From: Actinomycetota bacterium
GTDB lineage: Bacteria > Actinomycetota > Acidimicrobiia > Acidimicrobiales > Ilumatobacteraceae
Direction: 5' to 3'
Assembly (NCBI GenBank): GCA_016213665.1
Contig: JACQZX010000125.1
Span: forward strand, 1-64,000
DNA: 64,000 bases
The notes under the pieces are model-generated. The model ran no database searches. It was given only the letters and a program-made list of their open reading frames with translations, and was not told the origin of the DNA. Position numbers and translations under genes: made by a program. Each line of letters begins with the position of its first letter. Position 1 is the stretch's first letter. Shown here piece by piece: positions 18,981-28,101 of this stretch.

Positions 18981-19382
18981 CTAGATCGTGACGCCGAGGG
19001 CTTCCTCGTTGGTGATCGCGATCGAGGCGTGTTCCTGCACGAGCGACCAACCTCCGTTCTCGCGATGAAACACGGCCGTGATCCGAAACGGCACCTCCGA
19101 CTTATCGGGCATCACGAACGCGCCCTGATCAGCCACCCAGCCGACGGTTCCTTCCTCGAACGCCGCGATCTTGCCGGCGCGGACCTTGACGCCGGCCGCT
19201 GCCTGCGCTGCCAGCATCGACTTGATCGTGGCGGCATCGTCGAACCATTCGTCGGGGTCGGTGCCGATGAATACCAGTCCTTCGCGGGCGCTGAGCAGGC
19301 CGGTCAGGGTCTTGGCATCGCCGTCGCTGACTGCGGTGTAGATCGACTGCAGCGTGGCGGCAATTTCGGGTGATCGTTCCAT
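18981..19382 (-). CDS. NTF2-like (SnoaL/DUF4440-type) protein
   Basis: 133 residues from the ATG at 19382, which has GAGG 5 nt upstream; a longer frame upstream lacks support. The alpha+beta cone fold of the NTF2-like superfamily is suggested by a helix with DGDAKTLTGLLS, the FIGTDPDEWF region and C-terminal strands (FRITAVFHRENGGWSLVQEH). Proteins of this type are small ligand-binding or catalytic domains, often of unknown substrate. The gene is divergent from the XRE-STAND-TPR regulator at 19492, with about 109 bp between, which suggests it is a target of that regulator. Confidence 0.82.
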   Translation of the reverse strand: MERSPEIAATLQSIYTAVSDGDAKTLTGLLSAREGLVFIGTDPDEWFDDAATIKSMLAAQAAAGVKVRAGKIAAFEEGTVGWVADQGAFVMPDKSEVPFRITAVFHRENGGWSLVQEHASIAITNEEALGVTI

Positions 19383-19491
19383 TGTGTCCTCATCTTTCAT
19401 GTTGTGCGCACCGGCTCGGTACCGGCGACCTCGGCTGATTGTGAGCCGGACTTGGTGTCCACGTGGGACTCGGATGGGACAAGATGGGCAC

Positions 19492-21750
19492 ATGAACGTG
19501 CCGCCCGGGCCGACTGAGGCGCCGACGTGGGCCGACGTGTCGCGGGCAGTGCGAACTGCCTTCGGTTTCGCGCAGGAAGACTTCGCCGCCTCGCTGCAGG
19601 TCAGCCGCAAGACCGTGCAGCGCTGGGAACGAGGCCTCGGCGCTCCCGACGACCGGGTCGAGCAGCGCTTGATCGACTTGCTCACTGACCGGCGCGTCTT
19701 TGAACGTCACTTCGTCGACATCGGGGTAAGCAATGCCGACGACTTGTCCGACGTGCTCAGCCGTAGTCGCCGTGGCCGCGCGCCGCGCACAATCGATACC
19801 TCCCGCAACGAGTCGACGGCCGGACTGATCGGTCGCCAACGCGAGCTCGCCGACGTGCACCGACTCATCGAACTTCATCGGCTGGTCACGATCACCGGGC
19901 CGGGGGGAGTAGGCAAGACGACGCTCGCCGCGGCCGCGCTGCACACCAGCGATGGCTTCGCTGGTTGCACAATCGTCGAACTCGTCGAGGTCCGTGACGC
20001 AGCCCTCATTCTCGGCGGTATCGCCGAACGCATCAGTGCGGACGAGCACGGCGGACGAACGATTCGCGACACGGTCGTGCGCGGCATCGGCACACGCAGA
20101 CTGCTGCTGTTGCTCGACAACCTGGAGCACCTGCCGCAGGCCGCGCCGGTGATCGACGACTTGTTGGCGAGTTGTGCGGAGCTGCACATCCTTGCCACCA
20201 GCCGCGTTCCCTTGCGGCTGAGCGCAGAGGTCGAGTTCCGCCTTGACCCGCTCGACAGCACCGACGCGACCTCGGCAGGCGTCGCCCTGTTCGTCGGAGC
20301 TGCGCAACGGGCGGATCCAGCGCTGACCTTCGCACCTTCGGAACTGAGCATGATCGCTGACCTCTGTGCCCGTCTAGACGGCCTGCCGTTGGCGATTGAG
20401 CTGGCGGCTGCTCGCCTGCGGGCGGTGTCGCTCGTCGACCTCCATCAACGCATCGACCGAGCACTGGCGGTGCTCGGTCGCGGGCCGCGCGACCGTCCCG
20501 CCCATCAACAGACGCTCACGGACTCGATTCGGTGGAGTTTCGACCTTCTGACTATCGAGCAGCGTTCCTTGATGCTCGTCCTTGGTCATTACGTGGCCGG
20601 CTCCACGCTCGCAGCAGCGGAAAGCATCGCCGGAGCAGGCGCGCTCGACGACGTTGTCGCGCTCGTCGAGAGTGGCCTGATATCTCGTCGGGGCGAGCGC
20701 TACCGGATGCTCGAGACCGTGCGCGACTTCGTCGCCACCCAGGAGCAGCAAGGGTCGGGCGACTTGTTTCGCGATTGGGTCCTGCACACGGCGGAAACGC
20801 AGGCCTCGCGTTTGCGCGGCGTGGAGCAACGATCCGCGCTCGACACCTTCGCCGATGAGTACCCAAATTTGCGTGCGGGGCTGCAACAGGCGCTGGCGGC
20901 CGGCGATGGCGAGAACGCTCACCGTCTGGCGATCGCACTCTGCGGATACTGGGATGGGCGGTCACTGCTCAGCGAGGCAAGGCGGTGGCTTGAGCTGACC
21001 CTGGCCACCCGTGGCGCCGGTCCGATCCGGCGGGCAACAGTGCACACCTGGCTCGGGTATTTCACGGCACACCAGAATGATCTCGACTCGGCCGCCGCAC
21101 ATGCCCATGAAGCTCTGGTGATCTGGACCGAACACCGCGTCGACGCCGGTATCGGCTACGCGAGGTTGATTCTCGGCCGCGTCGCAGCGGAAACCGGTCG
21201 GCACGCCGACGCGGAGAGCGAATTGCACGAATCCGTTCGGCGCCTGCGTGCAGCAGGGGACACCTGGGGTTTGATTCGCCCGTTGAATGCGCTGGGCGAG
21301 TCGGCACATGCGCTCGGAAGACTCGACGAGGCGCTACTCCGCCACAACGAAGCCCTCAGCATGTGTGTCGCCCTCGACGACCAGGGAAGTCAGCCGTCAA
21401 TTCTCTGCGACATCGCTCACGTCTCGCTCGAACTTGCTGACGCAGTTGGTGCGCGCAAGGCCGCCGACAGATCGCTGGAGGTTGCGTCGCAACTGGGCAA
21501 TCAAGTCGGGGTCGCCCACTCGTTGAACGCTCTCGGGTGTTGCCATCTTGTCGGCGGCGAGGTCGCCCGAGCAGTCGAACTGTGGGCCGAATCGGAAGTG
21601 ATGCATGCCGAGCTCGGCCTGCCGGTGGAGCGGCGAGTTCGCGACGCGATCGAGCGCGACCAAGCGATCGCGATCTCAGTGCTTGGCATCGACCGCTATC
21701 GGGCGCACTGCGACATCGGTGCCGCGCGAGTCGCCGCCGACGACACGTAG
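19492..21750 (+). CDS. XRE-STAND-TPR transcriptional regulator
   Basis: 752 residues. A helix-turn-helix of the XRE type (about 15-60, with FAASLQVSRKTVQRWERG) is followed by a STAND/NB-ARC ATPase. Its P-loop GPGGVGKTT is at 136-144, Walker B RLLLLLDNLEH at about 203-213, and GLPLAIELAAARL is the GxP motif. TPR-like helical repeats run from about 480 to 720. STAND proteins are ATP-driven switches that assemble on sensing a ligand; with an HTH they act as transcription regulators, as in the AfsR type but without a BTAD domain. The start ATG at 19492 is weakly supported; an in-frame ATG lies at 19474. The probable target is the divergent NTF2-like gene and itself. Confidence 0.87.
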   Translation: MNVPPGPTEAPTWADVSRAVRTAFGFAQEDFAASLQVSRKTVQRWERGLGAPDDRVEQRLIDLLTDRRVFERHFVDIGVSNADDLSDVLSRSRRGRAPRTIDTSRNESTAGLIGRQRELADVHRLIELHRLVTITGPGGVGKTTLAAAALHTSDGFAGCTIVELVEVRDAALILGGIAERISADEHGGRTIRDTVVRGIGTRRLLLLLDNLEHLPQAAPVIDDLLASCAELHILATSRVPLRLSAEVEFRLDPLDSTDATSAGVALFVGAAQRADPALTFAPSELSMIADLCARLDGLPLAIELAAARLRAVSLVDLHQRIDRALAVLGRGPRDRPAHQQTLTDSIRWSFDLLTIEQRSLMLVLGHYVAGSTLAAAESIAGAGALDDVVALVESGLISRRGERYRMLETVRDFVATQEQQGSGDLFRDWVLHTAETQASRLRGVEQRSALDTFADEYPNLRAGLQQALAAGDGENAHRLAIALCGYWDGRSLLSEARRWLELTLATRGAGPIRRATVHTWLGYFTAHQNDLDSAAAHAHEALVIWTEHRVDAGIGYARLILGRVAAETGRHADAESELHESVRRLRAAGDTWGLIRPLNALGESAHALGRLDEALLRHNEALSMCVALDDQGSQPSILCDIAHVSLELADAVGARKAADRSLEVASQLGNQVGVAHSLNALGCCHLVGGEVARAVELWAESEVMHAELGLPVERRVRDAIERDQAIAISVLGIDRYRAHCDIGAARVAADDT

Positions 21751-21783
21751 ATCCGCGCCCGACACCTGGGGTGGAAAGGCTGA

Positions 21784-22785
21784 TCAGGCGGGCAACATAC
21801 CGACGGCGGACTGCGCCCGCGCGAGTGTCACCGATGCCACCGCTCGTGCCTTATCGGCGCCCTTGCGGAGAAGGGCTTGCAGTTCGCCGCGGTCGCCCAT
21901 CAACTCGTGATAGCGAGCTTGGATCGGTCGCAGGAGCTCGACGACGGCCTCGCCGGCGTCGGTCTTCAGCGGTCCGTACTGGGTATAGCGGGTGGCCAGC
22001 GATTCCGGTGGCTCGCCGACGCATGCCGCCAGGATTTCCAAGAGGTTGCTGACGCCGGGTTTGCTGGCGCGATCGAAGCGCACTTCGCCGTCGCTGTCGG
22101 TCATCGCTCGTTTGAACTTCCTTGCGATCTCGGCCGGATCATCAAGCAGGTTCACCAATCCGGCGTCGCTTCCGGTCGACTTGCTCATCTTCGCCGTGGG
22201 ATCCTGCAGATCCATGACCCTTGCACCTGCCTTGGGTGTCACTGCCTTGGGAACCACGAACGTCTCACCGAACCGGTGGTTGAAGCGCAGCGCGATGTCG
22301 CGCGTGATCTCGACATGCTGACGCTGATCTTCCCCGACGGGAACCTCGTTGGTGTCGTAGAGCAAGATGTCGGCGGCCTGAAGTGCCGGATAAGTGAAGA
22401 GCCCGGCTGAGACGAATTCGGACTCGCGCCTGGCGGACTTGTCCTTGAATTGGGTCATGCGGCTGAGCTCACCGAAACTGACCGTGCATTCCATCATCCA
22501 CCCAAGCTGACTGTGTTCGGCGACGTGGCTTTGCACAAAGACGGTGGCAATGTCGGGATCGAGCCCGATTGCGAACAGCATCGCCGCCAGTTCAACGGTG
22601 GCCCGCCCAACGACTTCAGGAGCTTCTGTGACCGTCAGTGCGTGCAGATCGACGATCCCGTGAAACGCATCGCGCTGCCCGCCGGCGACGGAGTGCTGAC
22701 CCTGCGCCCAGCCTCGCAAAGCGCCGAGATAGTTGCCGAGGTGAACCTCGCCGGTTGGCTGGATGCACGAGAGCACTCGGGTCAT
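21784..22785 (-). CDS. trpS: Tryptophanyl-tRNA synthetase
   Basis: 333 residues, normal length for bacterial TrpRS. The class I HIGH-type motif is PTGEVHLGN (10-18) and the KMSKS motif is at 199-203. The domain between has the VDLHALT segment and EDQRQH, which are typical of TrpRS. It charges tRNA-Trp with tryptophan using ATP. It is single on the minus strand and divergent from scpA. TAACGT 6 nt before its ATG fits a leaderless start. Confidence 0.97.
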   Translation of the reverse strand: MTRVLSCIQPTGEVHLGNYLGALRGWAQGQHSVAGGQRDAFHGIVDLHALTVTEAPEVVGRATVELAAMLFAIGLDPDIATVFVQSHVAEHSQLGWMMECTVSFGELSRMTQFKDKSARRESEFVSAGLFTYPALQAADILLYDTNEVPVGEDQRQHVEITRDIALRFNHRFGETFVVPKAVTPKAGARVMDLQDPTAKMSKSTGSDAGLVNLLDDPAEIARKFKRAMTDSDGEVRFDRASKPGVSNLLEILAACVGEPPESLATRYTQYGPLKTDAGEAVVELLRPIQARYHELMGDRGELQALLRKGADKARAVASVTLARAQSAVGMLPA

Positions 22786-22791
22786 GTGTCG

Positions 22792-22797
22792 ACGTTA
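22792..22797 (-). promoter_or_regulatory. Candidate -10 box TAACGT of a leaderless trpS promoter
   Basis: On the minus strand TAACGT is followed by 6 nt and the trpS ATG (22785), with no Shine-Dalgarno sequence. It is back to back with the scpA box at 22848-22853. Confidence 0.4.
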
Positions 22798-22847
22798 TCC
22801 CGGCGACTGCTGGTCGCAGGAGGCTGTTTTCGGTTGGGACGGGCCGG

Positions 22848-22853
22848 TACGAT
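22848..22853 (+). promoter_or_regulatory. Candidate -10 box TACGAT of a leaderless scpA promoter
   Basis: GCCGGTACGAT is followed by 8 nt and ATG 22862. The tyrA promoter has the same GCCGGTACG context and the same 8-nt distance (25063-25068). No ribosome-binding site is present. Confidence 0.5.
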
Positions 22854-22861
22854 CGCTGGCG

Positions 22862-23629
22862 ATGGCCGTCGATGTCAATACCGCCGTGTTCGAGGGACCC
22901 TTCGATTTGTTGTTGCACCTGATACTGAAAGAGCAGGTCGACATCTACGAGGTATCACTGAGTCGAATTGTCGACTCCTATCTCGACGAGATCGAACTGA
23001 TGCAGTCGCTCGACCTTGATGTCGCAACCGAGTTTCTGCTGATTGCCTCGACCCTGGTCGAATTGAAGGCCAGGAGACTGCTGCCCGGGCGCGACGACAT
23101 CGACCTCGATGACGAGTTGGCATTGTGGGAGGAACGCGACCTTCTCCTTGCTCGCCTGCTGGAATGCAAGACGTTCAAGGACGTCGCCGCCGCCTTCTCG
23201 CGATTGACCGACGAGGCCGACCTTTCGTTTCCGCGCGACGTCGGTGCAGATGATCGCTTCGTAGAGCTGATGCCCGACATGATGGAAGGGGTCACGCCGG
23301 CGCGTCTGGCGCGGGCCTACTTGAAAGCGATAACGCCCAAGCCGGTTCCGCGTGTCGACCTCTTTCACGTTGCCGCGATCCGGTTCAGTGTCGCCGATGC
23401 CGTCACCGAGTTGCTCGACGAACTGCCACGAACCGGACGCATCTCGTTCCGACGGCTGACTACGGGATTGGTGGAACGACTCGAGGTCATCGTGCGGTTC
23501 CTCGCACTGCTCGAGCTCTTCAAGCAAGGCCTCATCGAACTCGAACAATCCGAACGCTTCGGAGATATCGACGTGCTGTGGATCGGCACGAGCACCGACG
23601 CCATACTCATCGACGACTACGAAGGATGA
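22862..23629 (+). CDS. scpA: Segregation and condensation protein A
   Basis: 255 residues. The N-terminal FEGPFDLLLHLILKEQVDIYEV is the conserved start of ScpA kleisins, LLIASTLVELKARRLLP follows, and a C-terminal winged-helix region ends near the stop. ScpA bridges the SMC heads with ScpB in the condensin that organises and segregates the chromosome. The ATG at 22862 is preferred over the longer frame from 22763, because the conserved domain starts here and TACGAT lies 8 nt upstream. It is the first gene of scpA-scpB-rluB. Confidence 0.96.
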   Translation: MAVDVNTAVFEGPFDLLLHLILKEQVDIYEVSLSRIVDSYLDEIELMQSLDLDVATEFLLIASTLVELKARRLLPGRDDIDLDDELALWEERDLLLARLLECKTFKDVAAAFSRLTDEADLSFPRDVGADDRFVELMPDMMEGVTPARLARAYLKAITPKPVPRVDLFHVAAIRFSVADAVTELLDELPRTGRISFRRLTTGLVERLEVIVRFLALLELFKQGLIELEQSERFGDIDVLWIGTSTDAILIDDYEG

Positions 23630-23634
23630 ACCCG

Positions 23635-24252
23635 ATGTCCGATCAGCCGATGTCCCATCCGACGAGTTCACTCGACGCCGAAACGGTGCGGGCCATCGAG
23701 GCGATCGTGCTCGTGGCCGTCGAGCCGGTACCCACTGAGCAGCTTGCACAACTTCTCGAGCAGCCGATTGTCGTCATCGACCGGCTGTGTGCGGAAGTGG
23801 CCAGCGCCTATGCCGACGCGGGCCACGGCTTTCAGTTGGTCAAGGTGGCCGGCGGTTACCGCTATCAGACGCATCCCGATCTCTCGCCGTATGTCGAGCG
23901 CTTTTTGCTCGATGGTCAGCGCGCGCGCATGAGCGGAGCCGCACTGGAAACATTGGCGATCGTGGCGTACAAGCAGCCGCTCTCGCGGGCGCAGATCGCA
24001 AGCATCCGCGGCGTCGATCCCGACGCGGTCCTGCGAACGTTGCAGGCACGCGGTTACGTGACCGAGGTCGGTCGCGACAGCGGCCCAGGCCAGGCCGTGT
24101 TGTTCGGCACGACGTCGATGTTCCTCGAGAAGTTGGGAGTCAACGCGCTTGCCGACCTGCCACCGATCGGCCAATTCGTTCCGGGAGCCGATGTCGTGGA
24201 AGCGCTCGAGCACGGCTTGCGCATCGACCCGCCCGCCGATGCCCGTGCCTGA
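23635..24252 (+). CDS. scpB: Segregation and condensation protein B
   Basis: 205 residues with two winged-helix domains, including GYRYQTHPDLSPYVERFL and ALETLAIVAYKQPLSRAQI followed by IRGVDPDAVLRTLQARGYV, the ScpB signature. It forms a dimer that binds ScpA in the SMC complex. The ATG at 23635 is chosen because GAAGGA lies 8 nt before it; an ATG at 23626 overlaps the scpA stop (ATGA), but AAGG would then be too close. Either way it is coupled to scpA. Confidence 0.95.
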   Translation: MSDQPMSHPTSSLDAETVRAIEAIVLVAVEPVPTEQLAQLLEQPIVVIDRLCAEVASAYADAGHGFQLVKVAGGYRYQTHPDLSPYVERFLLDGQRARMSGAALETLAIVAYKQPLSRAQIASIRGVDPDAVLRTLQARGYVTEVGRDSGPGQAVLFGTTSMFLEKLGVNALADLPPIGQFVPGADVVEALEHGLRIDPPADARA

Positions 24253-25024
24253 TCGCTGGCAGCCGGAGCCGCCACTGTGGGAGCAGTTGGCGGCCAAGTC
24301 GAAGGCGATGCCGCAAGGCGACAGGTTGCAGAAGGTGCTGGCGGCCAGGGGCTGGGGGAGTCGTCGCCTTTGCGAGGAGTTGATCGCCCACGGCCGAGTC
24401 ACGGTCAATGGTGAAGTGGCCGTGCTCGGGCGGCGTGTGGATGTCGAGCACGAGCTGGTCGCAGTCGACGGCGTGCCGATCGGGGTGAAGCCTGGCCTTG
24501 TGTATCTGCTGCTGAACAAGCCGGCAGGGGTGGTGAGCACGGCCAGCGATCCCGAGGGGCGCCCGACGGTCGTGCAGTTGGTCCCGGGTGAGCCGCGCGT
24601 GTATCCGGTCGGTCGCCTCGACGCGGCCACGGAAGGTTTGCTGTTGCTCACCAACGACGGCGAGTTGGCGAACCGCCTGGCTCATCCCAGCCACGGTGTG
24701 GAGAAGGAGTACCTCGCCGACGTCGAAGGCGTTGTCGGCCCGGGGGAATTGCGTCGGCTGCGTGAGGGCGTCGAACTCGACGACGGTATGACCGCTCCCG
24801 CCAAGGCATCACAGCCCAGTCCCGGCGTGCTGCGCATCACCGTTCACGAGGGTCGCAACCGTCAAATTCGGCGAATGTGCGAGGCGGTGGGCCACCCCGT
24901 GCAGCGCCTGGTGCGGGTGCGCATCGGTCCGCTGCGCGACGCGCAATTGGCACCGGGGCAGTGGCGAGCACTCACCGATGCCGAGGTGCGGGCGCTGGCC
25001 GAGGCCGCCGTCGAGCGTGCCTGA
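24239..25024 (+). CDS. rluB: rRNA pseudouridine synthase (RluB/RsuA family)
   Basis: 261 residues. An S4 RNA-binding domain (GDRLQKVLAARGWGSRRLCEEL) is followed by the pseudouridine synthase domain with the catalytic Asp in GRLDAATEGLLLLTNDG and the C-terminal EGRNRQIRRMCEAVGHPV. It converts a specific uridine of rRNA to pseudouridine; by position it is the RluB-type enzyme that usually follows scpB. The start is uncertain: ATG 24239 overlaps scpB by 14 bases, GTG 24245 and ATG 24308 are also possible, and the last would begin right at the S4 domain. Confidence 0.93.
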   Translation: MPVPDRWQPEPPLWEQLAAKSKAMPQGDRLQKVLAARGWGSRRLCEELIAHGRVTVNGEVAVLGRRVDVEHELVAVDGVPIGVKPGLVYLLLNKPAGVVSTASDPEGRPTVVQLVPGEPRVYPVGRLDAATEGLLLLTNDGELANRLAHPSHGVEKEYLADVEGVVGPGELRRLREGVELDDGMTAPAKASQPSPGVLRITVHEGRNRQIRRMCEAVGHPVQRLVRVRIGPLRDAQLAPGQWRALTDAEVRALAEAAVERA

Positions 25025-25062
25025 GACCCCGCCGAGACCGAGCCCGGGGAAGGTGCCGCCGG

Positions 25063-25068
25063 TACGCT
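25063..25068 (+). promoter_or_regulatory. Candidate -10 box TACGCT of a leaderless tyrA operon promoter
   Basis: GCCGGTACGCT is followed by 8 nt and the GTG at 25077. Same arrangement as at scpA. It would drive the whole tyrA-aroA-HAD-ubiA-dprE run. Confidence 0.5.
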
Positions 25069-25076
25069 GAGAAACC

Positions 25077-26171
25077 GTGCGGGCCACCAGTAAGACACCC
25101 GGTCGTGACACAACACGGCGGGCAGCAAATGTCATCGGCCTTGGGCTGATCGGCGGCTCGATCGCGCTTGCACTCACCGAGCGCGGTTGGCTGGTCAGTG
25201 GCGACGACGACGACCCGGCGCGGGTTGAACAGGCGCTTGCCCGTGGCTTGATAGCCACCGCGGGACTCGACCCAGACGCCACGATCACCTTCGTTGCCAC
25301 CCCGGTGCCGGTTCTCGGCGACCAGGTAAAGCGTGCCCTGGCCGACACCACGGGTCTGGTCACCGATGTCGGCAGCGTGAAGGCGGCAGTCGTCGCCGCG
25401 ATCGACGACCCGCGCTTCGTTGGTGGGCATCCGATGGCGGGCAGCGAGCTCGATGGCCTCGATGGTGCCGACGGCAGCATGTTCTCAGGTTCCGTGTGGG
25501 TGCTCACCCCCGCGTCCACCACCGCCGACACCACCTTTAGCGCCGTCGCCGCCGTTGTTGCCGAGCTCGGCGCTGATGTGGTGGCAATTCCGGCCGACCG
25601 TCACGACCTCACCGTGGCAGTGATCAGCCACGTCCCCCACCTGGCTGCCGCCACCCTCATGGGACTTGCCAGCGAGCGGGCCGAGGAGCATGCCTCGCTG
25701 TTACGACTGGCCGCCGGCGGGTTTCGTGACATGACACGCATCGCCAGTGGGCAGCCTGCGATCTGGTTGGACATCTGCGCGCAGAATCGCACCGCCATTC
25801 TCTCCGCGCTCGACGGCCTCATCGAAGGTCTGCAGGGTATGCGTGGGGTTGTCGAAAGCGATGACCGCGACGGACTTCATCGCCTGCTAGCCCGCGCCCG
25901 CGACGCCCGCGCCAACCTACCGACGCGCGGCACCCACCCTGGCGACCTGGCCGAAGTCCGTATTCCGATCCCCGATCGCCCGGGAGCCGCCGCCGAAGTG
26001 TTCACACTGGCGGCGGAGTTGGGGGTCAATATTGCCAGCTTCGAGGTCGTGCACAGCGTCGAGGGTGAGCGCGGAATCGCGGTGCTCCTGGTCGATGCGT
26101 CGAAGGCGGAGATGTATCGCGGCGGCCTGCTCGCACGTGGATATCGTCCGGCCGTGCAGCGGTTGAGTTGA
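25077..26171 (+). CDS. tyrA: Prephenate dehydrogenase with C-terminal ACT domain
   Basis: 364 residues. VIGLGLIGGSIALAL is the NAD-binding Rossmann motif, VTDVGSVKAAV and GGHPMAGSE are conserved TyrA segments, and SHVPHLAAATL carries the expected catalytic-region His. Residues about 290-360 form an ACT domain (DRPGAAAEVFTLAAELGVNI), which binds an amino acid, probably tyrosine, for feedback control. The reaction is prephenate to 4-hydroxyphenylpyruvate. GTG start, first gene of a seven-gene run; aroA follows with overlap or a few bases. Confidence 0.95.
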   Translation: MRATSKTPGRDTTRRAANVIGLGLIGGSIALALTERGWLVSGDDDDPARVEQALARGLIATAGLDPDATITFVATPVPVLGDQVKRALADTTGLVTDVGSVKAAVVAAIDDPRFVGGHPMAGSELDGLDGADGSMFSGSVWVLTPASTTADTTFSAVAAVVAELGADVVAIPADRHDLTVAVISHVPHLAAATLMGLASERAEEHASLLRLAAGGFRDMTRIASGQPAIWLDICAQNRTAILSALDGLIEGLQGMRGVVESDDRDGLHRLLARARDARANLPTRGTHPGDLAEVRIPIPDRPGAAAEVFTLAAELGVNIASFEVVHSVEGERGIAVLLVDASKAEMYRGGLLARGYRPAVQRLS

Positions 26172-26179
26172 GCGACACG

Positions 26180-27463
26180 ATGAGTATCTATCGAGTTGCG
26201 TCGGTGGGGGCGACGATCGATGCCGTTGTCGATGTGCCCGGCTCGAAGAGCATCGCCAATCGCGCGCTGGTATGTGCCGCGCTGGCCGAAGGCGAATCAC
26301 GGCTGTGCAACGTTCCCGCCGGTGACGACACGGAAGCAATGCTCGCCTGCCTGAGTGAGATGGGTCTGGAGATCGAGCGCGAGAGTGCGCACACCGCCGA
26401 TGGCACGATCCGCATCGTCGGTGGGGTATCGCAGTTCCGCCCCGGTCCGACTACCCTCCATGCCGGTCTCGCCGGAACGACGGCTCGCTTCCTGACCGCG
26501 GTGAGTGCCTTGGCGAGCGGTCCGCACACGATCGACGGCGACCAACCGTTACGGACTCGCCCGATGGCACCGCTGCACGACGCGATGGTGTCGCTTGGCG
26601 CGAGTGTGCGCGTGGGTGCCGCGGCCGGCCACCTGCCGGTGACGATCGAAGGGCCTTTCGATCTGTCCGTCGACGAGGTGACGCTACGAGGCGATGTCAG
26701 CAGCCAGTACCTCACCGCGCTGATGCTGGTTGCGCCCTACTTTCGCGATGGCCTGCGGCTGAGCCTTTCGACGCCGCTCGTCTCGCGTCCGTACGTGCGC
26801 ATGACGGCGCGCGTGATGGAGGCATTCGGGGTGGCGGGGGTAGAGGTCGGCGACCGCATCATCGTTGTACCCCGCGGGCGCTATGTCGCGACAAGCTTTC
26901 TAATCGAGCCCGACGCCAGTTCGGCCGGCTATCCGTTGGCGGCGGCAGCGATTTGTGGCGGTCGCGTGCGTGTCTCGGGCCTGACGCCCGACTCAATTCA
27001 AGGCGACGCCGCCTTCTGCCATGTTCTCGAGCGGATGGGGTGCACAGTCGCGCAAACCCATGAAGGTACGACCGTGTCCCGAGGTGGTTCCCTGTCGGGA
27101 CTGACCATCGACATGGCAGATCTCAGTGATCTCGTCCCGACGCTGGCGGCGGTAGCCGTCTTTGCCGACAGTCCGACCGAGATCCACGGAGTCGGGTTCA
27201 TTCGCAACAAGGAAAGTGACCGTCTCGGCGACCTGTGCGCCGAACTGCGCCGTGCCGGCATTGACGCCGTCGAGAGCGCCGACGGACTCGTGGTTCACCC
27301 CGGCCACGTGCACATGGCAACATTGGCCACGCATGACGATCATCGGCTGGCGATGGCGTTCGCCCTGGTGGGTCTCGGTGCCGGTGGAATCGCTGTCGAG
27401 AATCCCGACGTCGTCAACAAGAGTTGGCCAGCATTCTGGTCGATGATCGAGAGCCTGCGGTAA
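26180..27463 (+). CDS. aroA: 3-phosphoshikimate 1-carboxyvinyltransferase (EPSP synthase)
   Basis: 427 residues in two EPSP-synthase lobes: DVPGSKSIANRALV (shikimate-phosphate binding), LAGTTARFL (PEP loop, actinobacterial GLAGT form), RTRPMAPLHD, DVSSQYLTALM, RNKESDRLGDL and DDHRLAMAFAL. It adds the enolpyruvyl group of PEP to shikimate 3-phosphate. The ATG at 26180 is used; a TTG at 26168 overlapping the tyrA stop as TTGA is equally possible. It overlaps the following HAD gene by one base (TAATG). Confidence 0.96.
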   Translation: MSIYRVASVGATIDAVVDVPGSKSIANRALVCAALAEGESRLCNVPAGDDTEAMLACLSEMGLEIERESAHTADGTIRIVGGVSQFRPGPTTLHAGLAGTTARFLTAVSALASGPHTIDGDQPLRTRPMAPLHDAMVSLGASVRVGAAAGHLPVTIEGPFDLSVDEVTLRGDVSSQYLTALMLVAPYFRDGLRLSLSTPLVSRPYVRMTARVMEAFGVAGVEVGDRIIVVPRGRYVATSFLIEPDASSAGYPLAAAAICGGRVRVSGLTPDSIQGDAAFCHVLERMGCTVAQTHEGTTVSRGGSLSGLTIDMADLSDLVPTLAAVAVFADSPTEIHGVGFIRNKESDRLGDLCAELRRAGIDAVESADGLVVHPGHVHMATLATHDDHRLAMAFALVGLGAGGIAVENPDVVNKSWPAFWSMIESLR

Positions 27464-28101
27464 TGACTGACCAGATCGATGTGGCCGCGTTCGATGTCGA
27501 TGGCACGCTCACTGTGCGCGACTGCGTGCGGCCGTTCCTCCTGCGCGTCGCTGGTTGGCCGGGTTTGTCGCGCGCAGTTCTGGGGCAGCCGCTGGCCGCG
27601 CTGGGCGCGGCCGCCAGGCGCGATCGGGATCGCCTGAAGGAACTGATCGTCGGGGGAGTGTTACGCGGTCGCAGTGTCGCCCATGTCGACGCCATCGGCG
27701 AACTGTTCGCCGAACATGTGCACGATCGATGGATGCGTTCCGACACGGTTGCGCGGCTGCGTTGGCATCAGCGTTCCGGCCATCGCACGGTACTGGTGTC
27801 TGCCTCGCTCGGCCCTTACCTGCGCCCGCTTGGCCGTCGCCTGGGTGTCGAAGATGTGCTGTGCGCTGAACCGCAGCGCGCCGGCGGCGAATTCACGAGT
27901 GGGCTGGCGGGCGCCAATTGTCGCGCCGGCGAGAAGGTGCGCAGGTTGGAAGCCTGGCTCAGCGAGCGACGGATCGACAATGCCACGTTGTGGGCGTATG
28001 GCGACAGCGCCGGCGATCGAGAGTTGTTGGCAAGGGCTGATCATCCGCTGATGGTCACCCGCCGACCGGTCTCCGCGGTCCCGAGCGGGTTTCAACCGTG
28101 A
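27463..28101 (+). CDS. HAD-IB phosphatase, candidate phosphatase of the decaprenyl-phospho-arabinose pathway
   Basis: 212 residues. AFDVDGTLTVRDC carries the HAD motif I (Asp11 nucleophile, Asp13), LVSASL motif II, and YGDSAGDRELLARA motif IV. It has the C1 helical cap of the SerB-like HAD-IB class. It is a single gene between aroA (1-base overlap) and ubiA (4-base overlap, GTGA). Serine phosphatase is a default annotation of the family. The operon position suggests instead removal of the 5-phosphate from decaprenyl-phosphoryl-5-phosphoribose, which UbiA makes and DprE1 needs dephosphorylated; this is inference. Confidence 0.88.
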   Translation: MTDQIDVAAFDVDGTLTVRDCVRPFLLRVAGWPGLSRAVLGQPLAALGAAARRDRDRLKELIVGGVLRGRSVAHVDAIGELFAEHVHDRWMRSDTVARLRWHQRSGHRTVLVSASLGPYLRPLGRRLGVEDVLCAEPQRAGGEFTSGLAGANCRAGEKVRRLEAWLSERRIDNATLWAYGDSAGDRELLARADHPLMVTRRPVSAVPSGFQP

